Shown here: positions 43,700 through 56,419 of the stretch, in pieces
Position numbering within the stretch: the stretch's first letter is position 1
Layout of the letters: the number at the start of each line of letters is the position of its first letter
Source: Eleginops maclovinus
Taxonomy: Eukaryota > Chordata > Actinopteri > Perciformes > Eleginopidae
Length of the DNA stretch: 64,000 nucleotides
NCBI RefSeq assembly: GCF_036324505.1
Contig: NC_086360.1
Span: 16,224,293-16,288,292 of the forward strand
Direction of reading: 5' to 3'
The notes under the pieces: model-generated
What the model saw: only the letters and a program-made list of their open reading frames with translations
Told to the model about the DNA's origin: nothing
The model's database searches: none
Position numbers and translations under genes: made by a program

Positions 43700-43810
43700 T
43701 TTTGTGTTATTTAGATGCTTTTATCCAGAAGGAATCGCATCCAATACTTCAATGAGTCACCAGGAGCAATTTGGGTATCTTGCCCAAGGACTTCAACATA
43801 AAGAGATCAT
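43700..43810 (+). repeat. Decayed teleost dispersed repeat (GATGCTTTTATCC type)
   Basis: TTTAGATGCTTTTATCCAGA, then GGAGCAATTTGGG and TATCTTGCCCAAGGACTTC follow, in order and at the usual distance, a phrase frequent in fish genomes (…GACGCTTTTATCCAAAGCG…GGAGCAATT.GGG…TCTTGCCCAAGGACACTTC…). Family name not assigned. Confidence 0.55.
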
Positions 43811-46800
43811 TTTCTTGCAACAACATGACAAACATTTGAATTTGAAGCAAAGAATTGCAGAATTAATAAAACACAACAGAGGTTTATATTATGATGATTA
43901 AGCAATTGATTAAGTTATTTAAGCATATGATTTGTAGAAACAGGAATGATTAATAACTATTGCAATCCTAATACTTCATCTCAAAATACCCACTTTCTGT
44001 TTGAAAGCGTTGCAAACAATGCTGAAGTGTCACCCTGGGATTTGGGGCAATGGCCCGACCCTGATACTCCACATCGTATCAATACACTGCAATATAATAA
44101 CCTGAAAGAAGTTTTCACAGGGGAACGTTTGAAATGTGCCGGGGCTGCGAGCGTGAGAGAAATGTTTTGGCAGATGTGATGAGAAAAGATGAGGTGATTG
44201 TGAGGGGCTCCGTGGAGAGAGGGAATGAAAAATGTGATGGATAACTTCCACTACTAGCAGAGGCAACCCCTGTATGTGTGTGTGTGTTGGAAAGGGAGAA
44301 AAAAAGAGAGGGAGGGGTGCAGGAACAGGAGAAAAGAAAGCCTGTGCCGTGTTTTAACAGTCACAGAGACTTAATTCAACTAAACAGGGCTGACCTTGGT
44401 GTGTTTATCAGATTCCATATGGACAGGTGGCCTCCATAAATGCCATTTTCAGACTTAACAGTGCGTGTTTGTGTCTTTGCATGGGTGAGAAAATGAACGT
44501 CTTGATTTTTGTATCTTTGTTCCCCCAGAGGCATGTGCATGGTGGCCAGAATGTGTGTGTGACTCCTTGTGCAGGAATTTGTGTGCTTATTTCTGCACAT
44601 GCCTGGGTTTGTATTTGTGTTTTTGCCTGTTTCCATGGATCTTTATGTGTTTGCGTGTGTGTGTCTGCCGTCCCATGTTGCCTGTGGCCCTCAGCCTGCC
44701 TGGACCTATATTATCATGGATCATTGCATTCAAAGACATGCACCATGAATTCTTAATATAATGTATGTTCCTGCTCTTACGCGGGGGAAGTCAATGTGAC
44801 CTGGCTGAGGGCAAAGGCCCAACTCTTCTAGGAGTTGTGTGTGTGTCCCTGTGTGTGTATATTTCTCACAGGGCCTCTAATAGAAGAGAGATGTGAGGAG
44901 GATGGTATGTCATGGTGTGCACATGATACATACAAACATTCAAAGGTTATCTTCTTCGTGCTCTGGGACCTGGAAAGGTGTGTGTTGTTGCTATACCATG
45001 TACCACAGGGCTTTCAGCAGCTAATCTGTCAATCCAGAGACAGCCAGATGCAGTAGATCGGAGAGGTGTTAATGTGGAGTCTTATTTGGGGTTAATCTCA
45101 CCCATCTGCAACAAGAGTAAGCTGTTCTACAGATGTGGGAAATGGCGGCAAAGGGGAAGATAAAGAGAGAAAGAGACGGCTGTCTTGTAACTCCATGCTT
45201 TCTATTTTCTGTCTCCCAGCTCCCTGTCAAAACACCAGTGTGTAGCTAAAATCCATCTTCCTTAGACCTACATTATGACTAGCCCTGGCATTTAGATTTC
45301 CCTTCCAGCAACAAATTGTCTCCAGATTTAGAAGGCAAATCCACTCCTACTATGGCACAAACACACAGGCACAGAAATGAAGCAACTGTTGTAACGAGAT
45401 TCAGACAATGGTTGATTGTCATTTGCTCTATGCATATGCTTGTTTGAAGTGATGTGCGAAGCTTTGCTAAAAAAAAATGTAGTGCTGGTTTCCGAGTGGT
45501 TAACTTACGTTTTTGTTCATTGCGTGCTGAAGTATAAGCGACGTCTGCTTGTCCACATAAATTATATATGAATATTTACAGCCAGACAGATAGAAAAAAA
45601 TGCTTGAGATCAGACAACCTTGCATGCATAATATGCAAATATGTAATGTGAGATACCTCAGATATGCAAATTAACTCAACATTATGCCAGCTGGAAGTTG
45701 TTACAGCAGAGAGACTGCATATTGAAGGACATACTTTCTTTTACATGCAATCATCTGATTGTGTTGTCAAGAGATCAGCAGTCGGGTAGACAGCCTAATA
45801 CATTGATAAAACCTTTGATTGTTCATCAACTCATTTACATGTGTCATGATTTGTCTGTGGTTTTGAGATTTTATTTCTCGTTGAATATGCAAGGACAGTT
45901 CAGTCTATGATGCTTTCATTAGGATTATTCCTTTTTCTCAAACTGTCTCTTGAGAATGCCCTCTATTTATGGACGTGCAATACTAAATAGATGCAGTACA
46001 TACCAATAGAAAAATATTTAAAGACTCCTCAGTTTACTCTACAATAATGGTGAAACATCATACTGTATATGCAGCTGGTTAGTGATATGAGAGGAGAGTG
46101 ATGCCGGCAAAACAGTGACTGAATGAAGCAGCAAAGTCTAAGGCCAGTAGCATAGTGTGTACTTCTGTCATTGCTTGTGTGCATGCCACAGCTTCTCCCT
46201 GGGCTGTCCCTCTGCCCTCTGATGCATGTGTGAGGCCAGTGGTTCCTTCTTGTTATGGTTCCTTTGATCGCAGTGTGCTGTGTTGACATTAAGGCAGCGT
46301 CCTGTGTGACTTCAGCGCATGTTGACAGTTTCCTGTGTGTTCAGCCTCAGTGTGAGACGGTGTAATCAGGGTATCTTTTGTTGAATAATACATTCAATGA
46401 GTGACTGGTTTAGACACAGCAGGTGTTTCCATTTCAGCCCGCTCATAATTCAGCTAAGGCATGAAACATAACAGTTTCCTAAATGTTATTCTTTTGTGGC
46501 AGAACGATTCATCCACAGAATCCACAGTATGGAAGATAACCACAGATTTAGCAGGAAAACAAGACAGAAGTTTTTCCAAGAGTCACGCAGAGCTCCACAA
46601 AAAATTTAGAAAAAGCAGCTGGAAACCCACTTGGACTTTACACATGGTATAGTCTGGGGAAAATACTATGTTTTGTGGTTCATCCCTATCATGTAAGCCT
46701 ATTCATTTTAATAAGGAGATCACTAACTTACAAATTACTCGTCCATTTTTCCTTGACTTTAATTGAATTGTTAAAAGAAACATATAACACTACAGTGTAT

Positions 46801-47059
46801 GTTGTAATTGTCATGACAAAGCACTTCAATGTCAAATGGACACAGACTTGAACAAAAGAAGGCCAACATAATCATTACTAAAAGCAAAAACATTTACCTA
46901 AAACTCTCTATTATGAGTCATTGTTAGTGTAGCTACTTTTAATGAGAGAGTCAACAAGCATTTGGTAGAGATCAAAAGACAAAACTAGCTTCAGTTGTTT
47001 CTTAAGGGGTAGTCAGATTTATTGATTTCACCTTTTATGAAATTGGTGCACATGATTTT

Positions 47060-47275
47060 GAATCCCTCGTGTGGGTCAAAATTAAAAAAACTATTTCCCA
47101 TAGTCCAATAGATGTTGACTAATTTCCATTCTGTATGCTAAGCTAAGCAGATCCTGGCTATTGTTTTATACATACCGTACAGAACATAAAAGTAGTGTCT
47201 ATCTTTTTTCATCAAACTGTCTGTAAGAAAAACAATCATTTTATTTATCAGAATGTCTAACTTAAGGTTTTAAAC
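47060..47275 (+). repeat. Decayed percomorph dispersed repeat (GCTAAGCTAAGC type)
   Basis: TATGCTAAGCTAAGCAGATC, CATACCGTACAGAACATAA, GTAGTGTCTATCTTTTTTCATC and CAGAATGTCTAACTTA match, in order, a very common percomorph repeat (…TTATGCTAAGCTAAGCTAACC…ACAGACATGAGAGTGGTATC…CTTCTCATCTAACTC…AAATGTCGAAC…). The copy is clearly diverged. It supports an acanthomorph host. Confidence 0.65.
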
Positions 47276-49492
47276 ATTTTGTAATCATGGTTCTCTGGTT
47301 TGCAGATTTAAGGCATCTTAAAACGTAAGCAATAAGGTCATTTGGAGAGAGTAGTAATGGATGAAAAGAGGCTGAAGGAACTAAAGGTATTAGCTCAGTG
47401 TTTGGCCTTTACTAAATGCTTGTGGCAGGGATTTATTTTTTACATCCTGGTGGAGGGGAGTTGTTTATTTTAGACCATTGCTGTTGTTCTGTGTATGTCA
47501 AAGGTTAGAGCATGGCAGGAACATTACAGAGGTCAATGTTTTATTTCCTGTCGTGGTAATCTCTGTTAAAATATGTTCCCTTCACAGTGGCATAGGGCAC
47601 TTTCCACCATATGGCAAAACTTAAATGAATCAAAGGGCAAATAAACATGCTATGTTATTATCCACCTTCTGCTTTCTACTCATAGTTATATAACAGTAGA
47701 ATTGTAGTCTTAAAGCAGTCCGACATCAATCACTGTGTCTCTGTGTGGGTTCATATGAACATCAGGTGTCCGTGGTTAGTGTCTGTATCTACCTCTGGAT
47801 GTAGATCTAGATGATGTGTTTTAGTTAATTACAGGGAAACTTAGGCTGAGATATCAAATTTCCATGTCTCGTTGTGTCTCAGCTCACTCAGGCCTGGATG
47901 GGGGTTATTAAGGTCCGAAGAGGGGTCATAAGAAGGTCATTGTAAGTTTATAAAGGGGCTGTGAGTCAGAGGTTTGAACTTTTTGCTCCCTGCTTTCGCT
48001 CTGTGAGTCACTTTCTGGCTTAGTAGGATCCATTTCAACGTCCTTTCACCTCAGGGGTGAAACAGATGTCTGTCAGAGGATCACAGGGTTTTTAATATTT
48101 TACAGGTATTTTTGGAATGTTACACACTAATGTTAAATGTTGTTCAGTAGCTAATAACTGCAACATTTGGTGGCAGTCCTTGCTTATCCACCAGAAACCT
48201 ACTGAGGTGGCCTTACATGAGTATTTGATGTGGGTTTTTTTTACTGAATGTATGGACTTCTTAAATATTCTGAGTGTGTATTCACAATGTTGAGTCTCGA
48301 TGTGGCTCACGCTCTTCAAAGCCCTCCTCTATAACACATCTCCTGTTTCTTGTATGCATACTATTGAGTAAAGCCAAAACAATATGACAAAATTACAAAG
48401 ATGAGGAAACACTGCTGTAAGGCTGCAGCTTTCACAAAGGAATACTTGCTCCTTTGCATGGTTGGGAAGTGCATATTATTCCAGTGTCCTGATGAGCTGT
48501 AGTTTAATGTATACACACATGGTCTGGTGGAATGTCAGTTTTTGGCATCCTGCAGTGTTGTTTCTTTGGATTTGGCCCAGTTTACATTATGGATGTGGTT
48601 TGTGTTAGATGATAAGGATACAGTACCATCTGTTTGTATTTGTGTGTTGTATCTGAGTGTGTGTTATTCTTGTAAGTCAGATACTAAAGCCAAGTTGCGT
48701 GATCTATTCATCAGATTTATGAACACCTCTTGCCATTTCCCTCTACAATGGATAACACAAACGCACAGTGCTGCATGTTTTCCAAACATGAGTAACAAAG
48801 ACAAAGATAAATAATAGTAAGAAACTTTGATTCAGTTGCTGATGATTGAATCAATGCAGTGAGAAGCAGGCAACTTTATTTGCGGATGCTTTGTGTGATG
48901 ATGTTGCTGATTGTGACTGATTTGTTCTCTGTTCCTGTTTTGAATTGTTTGTCTCTAACTGTGCTGCTACCCTGCTTGGCCAGGACACTTTTTTAAAAGA
49001 CTTCTCCTGGTTTAATAAAGCTTAAATAAATAAAGTAATACATTTGCGAGGCATAGCTATAGTCAGAGAGGCTGTAGGAGTCAGAAGTCTTTGCTACAGA
49101 TCCTTTGCATACCACTGAGGTGTTTATGGAGGAAGTGAGAGGTTCCTCCCCTTAACACCAGGGACTATACAGACAGACACATGCACAGCAGTGGACCCAC
49201 ACACAAACACGGGGGCCAAATCCTGAGTTTATTCACAGGGGTAACAATTACGAGAAAACAGAAGGAAGGAGAGCTGGAGACATTAATGGATGAAGGTAAA
49301 TGACATCAAAACGCATGGGGACGTTAGGAAGGGGAGAGATGTGGGAGGGTGTCTGAAGATGAGGTAGTGAAAGATACAAGAGGATGGAGGGAAGGTGAGG
49401 AGCAAGAAGGGGGTCAAGGGAGGTCTGCTGTTTCCTCATGAGGTGAGAATGAATTGTGTGTTAGTACTCTGGTTTGCCTCTCGGGGTCTTGG

Positions 49493-49526
<34 letters not shown>

Positions 49527-49552
49527 ACACATACACACACACACACACACAC
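49493..49552 (+). repeat. (CA)n microsatellite with ATAC interruptions
   Basis: About 60 bases of CA units broken by two CATACA variants, in the ndc80-gdnf intergenic region. Confidence 0.95.
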
Positions 49553-52500
49553 CATTACTGTGTTTACACTGGAGATTAGAGCAGTTCCACTCCGTACCTC
49601 AGCATAGCAGAGGTGCTTCAGACCCATATGTGTAAACGATGAGAGGAATGTATCCTGATGTATTGACAATGTATGCTATGTTCCTTTTGTAATATTTATA
49701 GCCTTTTTACCCCCGGAGGGAGCAGCTGTAGTATAGGGTCATGTAACTACAATGGACACTTAATTTAAAAAGGGAGCAACTGATAATAATTTAATAACTG
49801 CTGCAAAAAACAACAAAAACATAATGCTGTAACAGCTTATAGGGATTCTGTATATTTTGGGTTATCAATGTCTGAAGAAAAAACAAAAAAACTTTCTCTC
49901 CTGCAAATTTGAGAGTTTAGGTTTCAAGGAGTATAGTTTTTGTATTGCCACAAGAGACGTTTATTCTGCCTGTGATCCATTTCTTATCGTTTCACTCTGA
50001 CAACACGGACAGAAGTGGCCGTCAAAAAATCATGTCGTCAACCAGCCTGTCAATGTTTTTGGTTAATTGGCCTATTCCTACAAGGCATTCATTCAGAATA
50101 GGATTTACACATATAGCCACAAGAGCAGGTCCAGCTTAATATTAAACGAAACAACTTTTATTTGTACATTACATTGCACTTTCTGGCTTTAAATACAGGT
50201 TGAAGCTGACCCTCTGCCATAGCACTTAACATTTATGCTTTCTTATATGAATACATGCACACACAATGGCGTGTCACATTCGTGAGGCTGAGAGCATTGC
50301 AATGCACATTCTCAGGTTGCACCTGAATATTTAACTATCGTGTTGAACACCTCGTACTCACCACCAAGCACGTGGTAGTGTTGCATTCACACCTCTTGCC
50401 ATTTCCTTCTGGACATCTATAATTTGTGTCAAAATATTGCATCCGCTAAAGGAGTTGGGTCAGGTTCACAAGTTAACTGAAGTTCAACTGACTTTTATTA
50501 CATACATTACAAATATGAAGCACTTGCATCATATGTATAAGCTCCAGATGCTCCTCTCTTTCAATTATTTCTTTTGCTATATTTCACAAAAATCCTCGTC
50601 AATTGCAATTAGGGTTTTGGTAAGAGTCTCACTACAGAGTTTTTTTTATGATGTCTATTGTTCTTTCTTTCATGTCCCTGATGATTGGGTGTATGAATGT
50701 ATATTCCATCTGCAGGTCACTTGAGAGATGACTGATAACACATGTCAGTGTGTGTGGTAGTGATGAGCGGGAGCCTGTATAGCCTGTGGCTGGTGGTCCA
50801 GACTGGAGGTTTGGCGATAGGCCAGTAGACGATGATCAGGGCAGTGCGGTTAGAGCTCCGTGGTAATCCCCTCTGCTTCTGCTTTGTGTTGCAGCCAGTC
50901 CACTGTCAGCACAGCTACCCTTCTTAAACTACAGATCACAGCCTGTTTCTTGCGTGGATCACTAAAATACTAGTTTTTGTTTTAGACTTCTCTCAATATT
51001 TCTGAAGTTTGGCACCAAACCATGCCTTCTGCCTTTCTACTTTAACATTTTCTTGACCGACAAAATACTCCTTTTATCAATTGTGAATACGAGAAGATAT
51101 CACATCTTGGAGTCTCTCTTATTCTTTAAAAAGGGGTGAGAAAGCTTCAGTGTTGCGTTGTCGTCATACATCTGGAATTGGTTGCTGTATTGTTTTCATC
51201 TGTGATGCCTTACCTTCCTCCTTCTGTGGTTGTCTTTACAATCGACTCTTCATACAGTATGAGTCACACTGACAGCAGTGCCACAAAGAGCTTCTTGTGG
51301 TTTGACAGATGTCTAATGAAGACCCACGTTATGTCTCATATAACCGTGATTACACTTCACGCCAGGTCACACAATGGTGGTCCACAAGGCTCTGCCCACA
51401 ATTGCTTTCTCTTGTAAACAAATTTGGATTGAATGATGAGAGTTTGAGCTACTGCGAAGACACTTTATGAAGTGCAATTTAAAACCATCATGCTTCCTTC
51501 GGAAAAACGGATTTTAACAGCAGTGTTTACTTTGCCTGCACTATTTACCCCATAATAACTACTAAAATATGTCTTTGACTGCTTAGCTGCACAATGGGAG
51601 TATCCATATGGAAAATTAATTGAGAAAATTAAACCATCTTGTTTTTCTCTGAACCTGTTCCCTGGCAACTAATAATAACAATAATAAAACTGTTTTTATT
51701 TTTTTCAAATATATATACTTTATGTCTTATGTGTTGTGCACCATAAGCATTATTTTATATACTTCACATTATACTAAGATCTAATATATGAAAATGTTTC
51801 ATGGTAGACAGATATTATATTTTAGCTGAACAGGCCATTTGAAGCGATTACTGTAACCTAAGTGTCTCCTTCTCAGTTCTGACAGAATTTAGCACCTGTT
51901 TGAAGCACCATCCTTTTAACCGCTATCACTTGTGTTGTATTACACTCTATAGGAACATTATCCTCCATTACAAGCTCCTCTGACACCACGAACAAAAGAG
52001 CAGCACAGGCTCATCCGACAAATGACACTATCCTCTGACTGTCAGTGAGCGCTAATGGTTTCCCCTGCTATTCACAGTTAAAGCTGAGGACCTTGTTGTG
52101 CATATTTTCTACAAGGGGGCCAATAAAGGTTTGGCAGAGTCATGGTTAACTCAGTTTTATGTTTTATTGGTCCTATCGTAGCAATCAAACTAAAGTCCAC
52201 ACTCGGCCAATTTGTTAAATGTTAAGTCTTGAGTGAAAACTGTGGCTTAGTAACTGAATTAAGGAGAAATAGAAGGTATAGCAATGGAAAGTGTTGACTC
52301 TTGGTTGACCAGAAAGCGAGGAAGCTCAGAAATTAAGTGAATGTGGCACTTGTTTTATTTTAATATTGGTATTGTGAGTAGCTGATTTCTCTCAATCAAT
52401 GAATAACTTGCTGCAGCTTTTTTACAACTATAACAGTGTCATGGTAATATGTTCAACATCCATAAGATGAACATTTTCAAGTACAGAGACGTACACATCT

Positions 52501-53389
52501 GCAGTGCCTGCAGAGCTGAGCTATAAACACATCAGTGTAACCCCAGAATCTATTCATCCCCAGCTCTGAGCTCGACTGGTGTATCAGCTCTGGTTGCAAA
52601 GTTATCGTTTATCGAGATAATGACTTGCATAAGAAAATTAGGGAGCCTTGGCTAGCCCCAGTTTTGCCCTGTAATTGTTGAACCAGACATCGCTGACTCA
52701 CAGCTCGGGGGACAGGAAGAGGAAAGACTGTGAAATGTGAGAGAGTAGCGGATAGATCAGATATCGACAACACACATTAGTTAAGCAAGACACATCATCT
52801 CTTCTCAAGTTCTCCTTCATCATTGTCTTCTCTGGATATGTGCCCCCTTTCTACTGTCTTCTCATTGTCCCCCCTTTCTCTGCCAACATATACGTTATCT
52901 CTTAACTCATTAATCCATGTTGTTTTTCTTTATGTTGTAACACTCGTCTTTCACCCATATATCTGCTGTCCATCTCATCTTCCTTTTATACTTGTACTAT
53001 AGATACCATACTTTGCTGTATGTGCAGATACTCCATCCTCTTCTGTTTGATCTCGGTTCCTGTCATTTGATAACATCATTCTTTACATCCTTTATATATT
53101 ACAAAGGCAAATCCCTGATGTCCCATTCCTCTCGTTGTTTTTCCGTTTTCACACAAAAGTGATGGAAATACAATGATTCATTTCTGTTACCTGTCTCGTT
53201 TCTATCAATGCCAAGTGTATGTAATGGCTGTATGGCGTAATGTTGGAAACCTGAGTCTCTCTGAGCATTGGCTTATTGTTCAGATGGACAACTTTTGAGA
53301 ACATGGCTTCTTGTCTGCTAAACTCATCACCATAGACCTGAAAAACTAAATCCTTTGTTAATCACATACAGAATACACTGTGAAGAATA

Positions 53390-54409
53390 CCTTTATTAAT
53401 AGACAAATGAGAATAGGTTTAAAGTGAATATTGTATAAAAATATAGCTTTAGGTACATTTCTATAAGGAAATCTTGTTTCACTTACACATGAAGTAAATA
53501 AGAAAGTGAGGGCAGTTTTGAAGAGGTCCTGTAGAGTTTTTGATTTCTTTCAAGAGCTGGTCCCTGCTTGTTTGTATAGTATGAGCATCTGAGCGATGCA
53601 CCGTCCTGCAACCATCAAAGTAGATTTGCAACAGCAAATAAGACGCCTGCAAGCGCTTAATCATGATGTAAACAATGCACAATTTAAATGATTGTTTTCA
53701 AAATCAACTTACAAAATGTTTTATGAGGAAGAAAATTATTTTGAAAACGACTTCAAGGACACAAGATGTGCTTTGGTGAGAAACAATAAATGAACACATA
53801 AATTAGTTTGCAAGACAATTCCACAGGGCGCCTAAAAGATTATTTTGAATTGTAAACCAGTCTTTCATACAGCTTTTGTATGGAAATAGATCATAACATT
53901 ATTTGTTTTAATCTTTTGGCACGGTCTGAGATATCACATTACAGTAATAAATAACTTTTATAAAGCAAAATAAATATCAATAAGTTAATCAATTCAAGAT
54001 TTCATAAATACATTTCATATGTATTTAACTTTTTCCATGTAAAATATGTGCTATACAATAGACAGAACGAGTCTGCTGATCATCCATTGTGTATGACTGA
54101 TTTCAGTCCTTTAGGTAGAGTATCCATGGAAACATTTAAAATCACACTGAACATATTAGCAATGTGAGGTGTGAACTGTGATGGAAATTATGGATATTTG
54201 GATTGAGCAATTGAGAAGAAGAGGATCATTGCTTTGAGGTTAAAACTGTAAACTCCTTTCCTTATTTATTTCTTTACTGGTGGACTGGATTCGACCACAC
54301 GTAATGCCTGGAAGTCTCCTCACAGTGGGAAAAGCAGAAGTAAAAACACTCAACATCAACTTCAAAGTGGGAGGGTATGTTAAACTACACAAAACCTGAC
54401 ACCAGCTCC
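53390..54409 (-). other. gdnf: gdnf 3' UTR (candidate poly(A) signals)
   Basis: This lies downstream of the gdnf stop on the - strand. AATAAA on that strand occurs at 54265-54270 (about 140 bases after the stop) and 53392-53397 (about 1 kb after). Which one is used cannot be decided here. No coding sequence seen. Confidence 0.45.
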
Positions 54410-55916
54410 CTACACACAGCCACACTTCCTGGCAGAGTGCTTCCTCACGATGTGGTACACCAGGTTGTCGTCCAGGAACGAGAGGTCATCGTCAAACGCT
54501 ATTGGCCGACAGCAGGCCTGTGGGAGCGTGTCTTTAGGAGGAAGCCTCCTGTTGTGAGCGAGGTTGTAAAGAATTTTGTCATAGTTGGTCTCGGACTTCC
54601 TGCAGGGTCCAGAGCAGTACCTGAATACCATTTCCTCGCTCGAGCTGTAACCCAGCCCAAGGTCTGTCACATTGAGGTGGATCTGTTTAAGCACACAGCC
54701 CTGTCCTCGTCTGTTCCCTCCTTTTACCTTCCTTCCTGTCTCCCCTCCTCTACCTTTTCCTCTTCTACCTCCACTCGGCTGGCTTGCCCCCTTCTTCCTT
54801 TCCCTCCTGAGTCTAGTCCTGCTTCTCAGGTCTTCTTCGGAGGGGGGAGAGTTGGTGGAGGAGGTAGAAGAGGACACAGTGGATGAGGAGGAACGACGTC
54901 TTCTACTGATGGTCACTTTTATTAAATCCACCATGTCCTTAAACTCATTTGAGGGGGACTCCTCCATGGTGTCTGAAACACATGAAGAGAAATGGCACTC
55001 TTACAAGGGCAGCACATATCGTTTCACTCATTAATCTGGCTATGAGATGGAGGAGTGTTGTGTCAAAAACGTAATATTCAAAAGCAGAAAAGTTGCACAT
55101 TTGGTTTGTTTTCTGCAGAAGAATTTATTTGAACTGATTCAGCCAGACTATTGTAATTTGAGGGTTTCATTAAAGATAAAGAAGCCACTATGTAGCATAT
55201 ACCGCTAGAGCTAAAATTGCGGATTTACAGAAAGTTAATTGACAACTATTATCACTTACAATATAGCATAATAATTGTATCTATTGAAAATAATCGTTTC
55301 TTGCCAACCTACATACCATAACTGAATTCTGCCCAAAACCAACTCTTCCATTTTACAGCCTATGCAGTGTTAAAGGTATAAAAAAAGTAATAACACCACA
55401 ATCCAAGAGCTCTGAATGAAGCACGCCTACAGGTAGAGGCAAGGATGGGACACCATAACAAATGTTTCAAAACTAGATCAGCCATTATACATATGTACAC
55501 ACAAAATACGTGTAAACATTGATTATTCTCTGAAGTGTAATTCGGACAAATGAGTTTCACGTTTTGAGTTTTGCAGTTCATTTTGTAAAGAATATTTTTG
55601 GGGAAAATAAAAATAATTCAAGACTCATCAGGTCTGCACGAGGGTAATCTTATTGTGGTTTTTGGCACCTTGGGCTCTTACTTTTTTCTCCTTCAGCCAG
55701 CTTTCTTTCCCGGTCCGCTTTATCAGCCTCAGCACCGCCGATTGCCGGGGAAGTGAGAGACAGGCGGACATGAACCGGCCGGAGCTCCAAGGGACTCTCG
55801 GCGGCGGGCCCTTTCCTTTCGGTGGAAGTGGACTGTGGTCGGCTCCGTAGCAGCCGGCTGGCGTGCACGGCGCTCAGCAGTATCAAACAAATGGTCAGGC
55901 TATCCCATAACTTCAT
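54410..55916 (-). CDS. gdnf: Glial cell line-derived neurotrophic factor, complete, two coding exons
   Basis: A secreted TGF-beta-superfamily ligand that signals through GFRalpha1 and RET; it guides enteric, motor and kidney development. Coding exons on the - strand: 55916-55682 (start MKLWDSLTICLILL, a signal peptide) and 54972-54410. The join is A|AC (Asn), giving 265 residues; human has 211. A furin-type RRRR ends at residue 105, giving a mature chain of about 160. The cystine-knot part begins at Cys171 and has all seven Cys of the family (GQGC, RYCSGPC, QACCRP, RKCGC). An NVT glycosylation sequon and the conserved IAFDDDLSFLDDNLVYHI are present. Between the furin site and Cys171 lie about 65 residues, first Ser-rich and then Arg/Gly/Lys-rich, longer than the roughly 40 in human. 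A second possible furin site RLRR is at 132-135. An acceptor (GTGTCAG) 13 bases before the ATG shows that a non-coding 5' exon lies further right. Confidence 0.96.
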
Positions 55917-55928
55917 TGTCCAGCTCAG

Positions 55929-56400
55929 TCTGACACAAGGACATGGCGCGAGGAAAAATCAACAGGTATCATCTGGCAAATATGATTAACAGCATGTTGT
56001 AGACGTTTGCGAGGAACATATGGGGCGCACTCCGGGTTCCTACCACAGACAATTGTAAAAGATCGACGTGTTATTGTCAGCGCACTGTAAACTGCACGCT
56101 ATCTCTCACATGCCAGCTGGCAAACGGTGTGCAGCGTGGCGCAACATCCAAGGAGGCACGAAACCAGAGGTACAAGGCAAAGACTTCCCGTAAAGTTGTT
56201 CGCAAATCCAACGATGCTTGTAAGAAACAAATTAGTCCCAGTTTATAGTCTACAGGTTTCCACTCACTGGTCCTGTTGGTTCTATTGCACAACACGGTCA
56301 CTACTGCTCATCCCCTCTCACCATCAGTCCTGACTGAGCTGTGAGCAGAAGGAGAGGCTTGGCAGAGGTGGTGACGTCTGAGGGTCCATCCTCTGCTTCT
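55929..56400 (-). promoter_or_regulatory. gdnf: gdnf 5' non-coding exon and promoter candidate
   Basis: On the - strand a TATAAA box lies at 56247-56242 and a CRE-like TGACGT core is contained in 56372-56379, about 125 bases further upstream. Transcription would start near 56215. Two donors could end the first exon: GTGAGA after 56110 or GTAGGA after 56044. The acceptor is at 55930/55929. A CRE is reported for mammalian GDNF promoters; its role here is inferred. Confidence 0.4.
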
Positions 56401-56419
56401 TCCAGTCCCCACCCATGCA

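Larger units (their letters stand above)
42266..53390. other. ndc80-gdnf intergenic region, no genes seen
   Basis: About 11 kb without a recognisable exon on either strand. I looked for pieces of CPLANE1, NUP155 and WDR70, which lie between NIPBL and GDNF in human, and saw none. Open frames are short and featureless. Simple repeats and two old dispersed repeats are listed separately. The rest is AT-rich unique-looking sequence that may hold regulatory elements for gdnf; that is inference. Confidence 0.6.

Noticed and set aside
42266..53390. Search for CPLANE1, NUP155 or WDR70 remnants
   Set aside because: No exon-like segment with resemblance to these genes was seen on either strand.
54377..54886. 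169-codon open frame on the plus strand over gdnf
   Set aside because: It is the antisense shadow of the gdnf second coding exon, whose seven-Cys knot is unmistakable on the minus strand.
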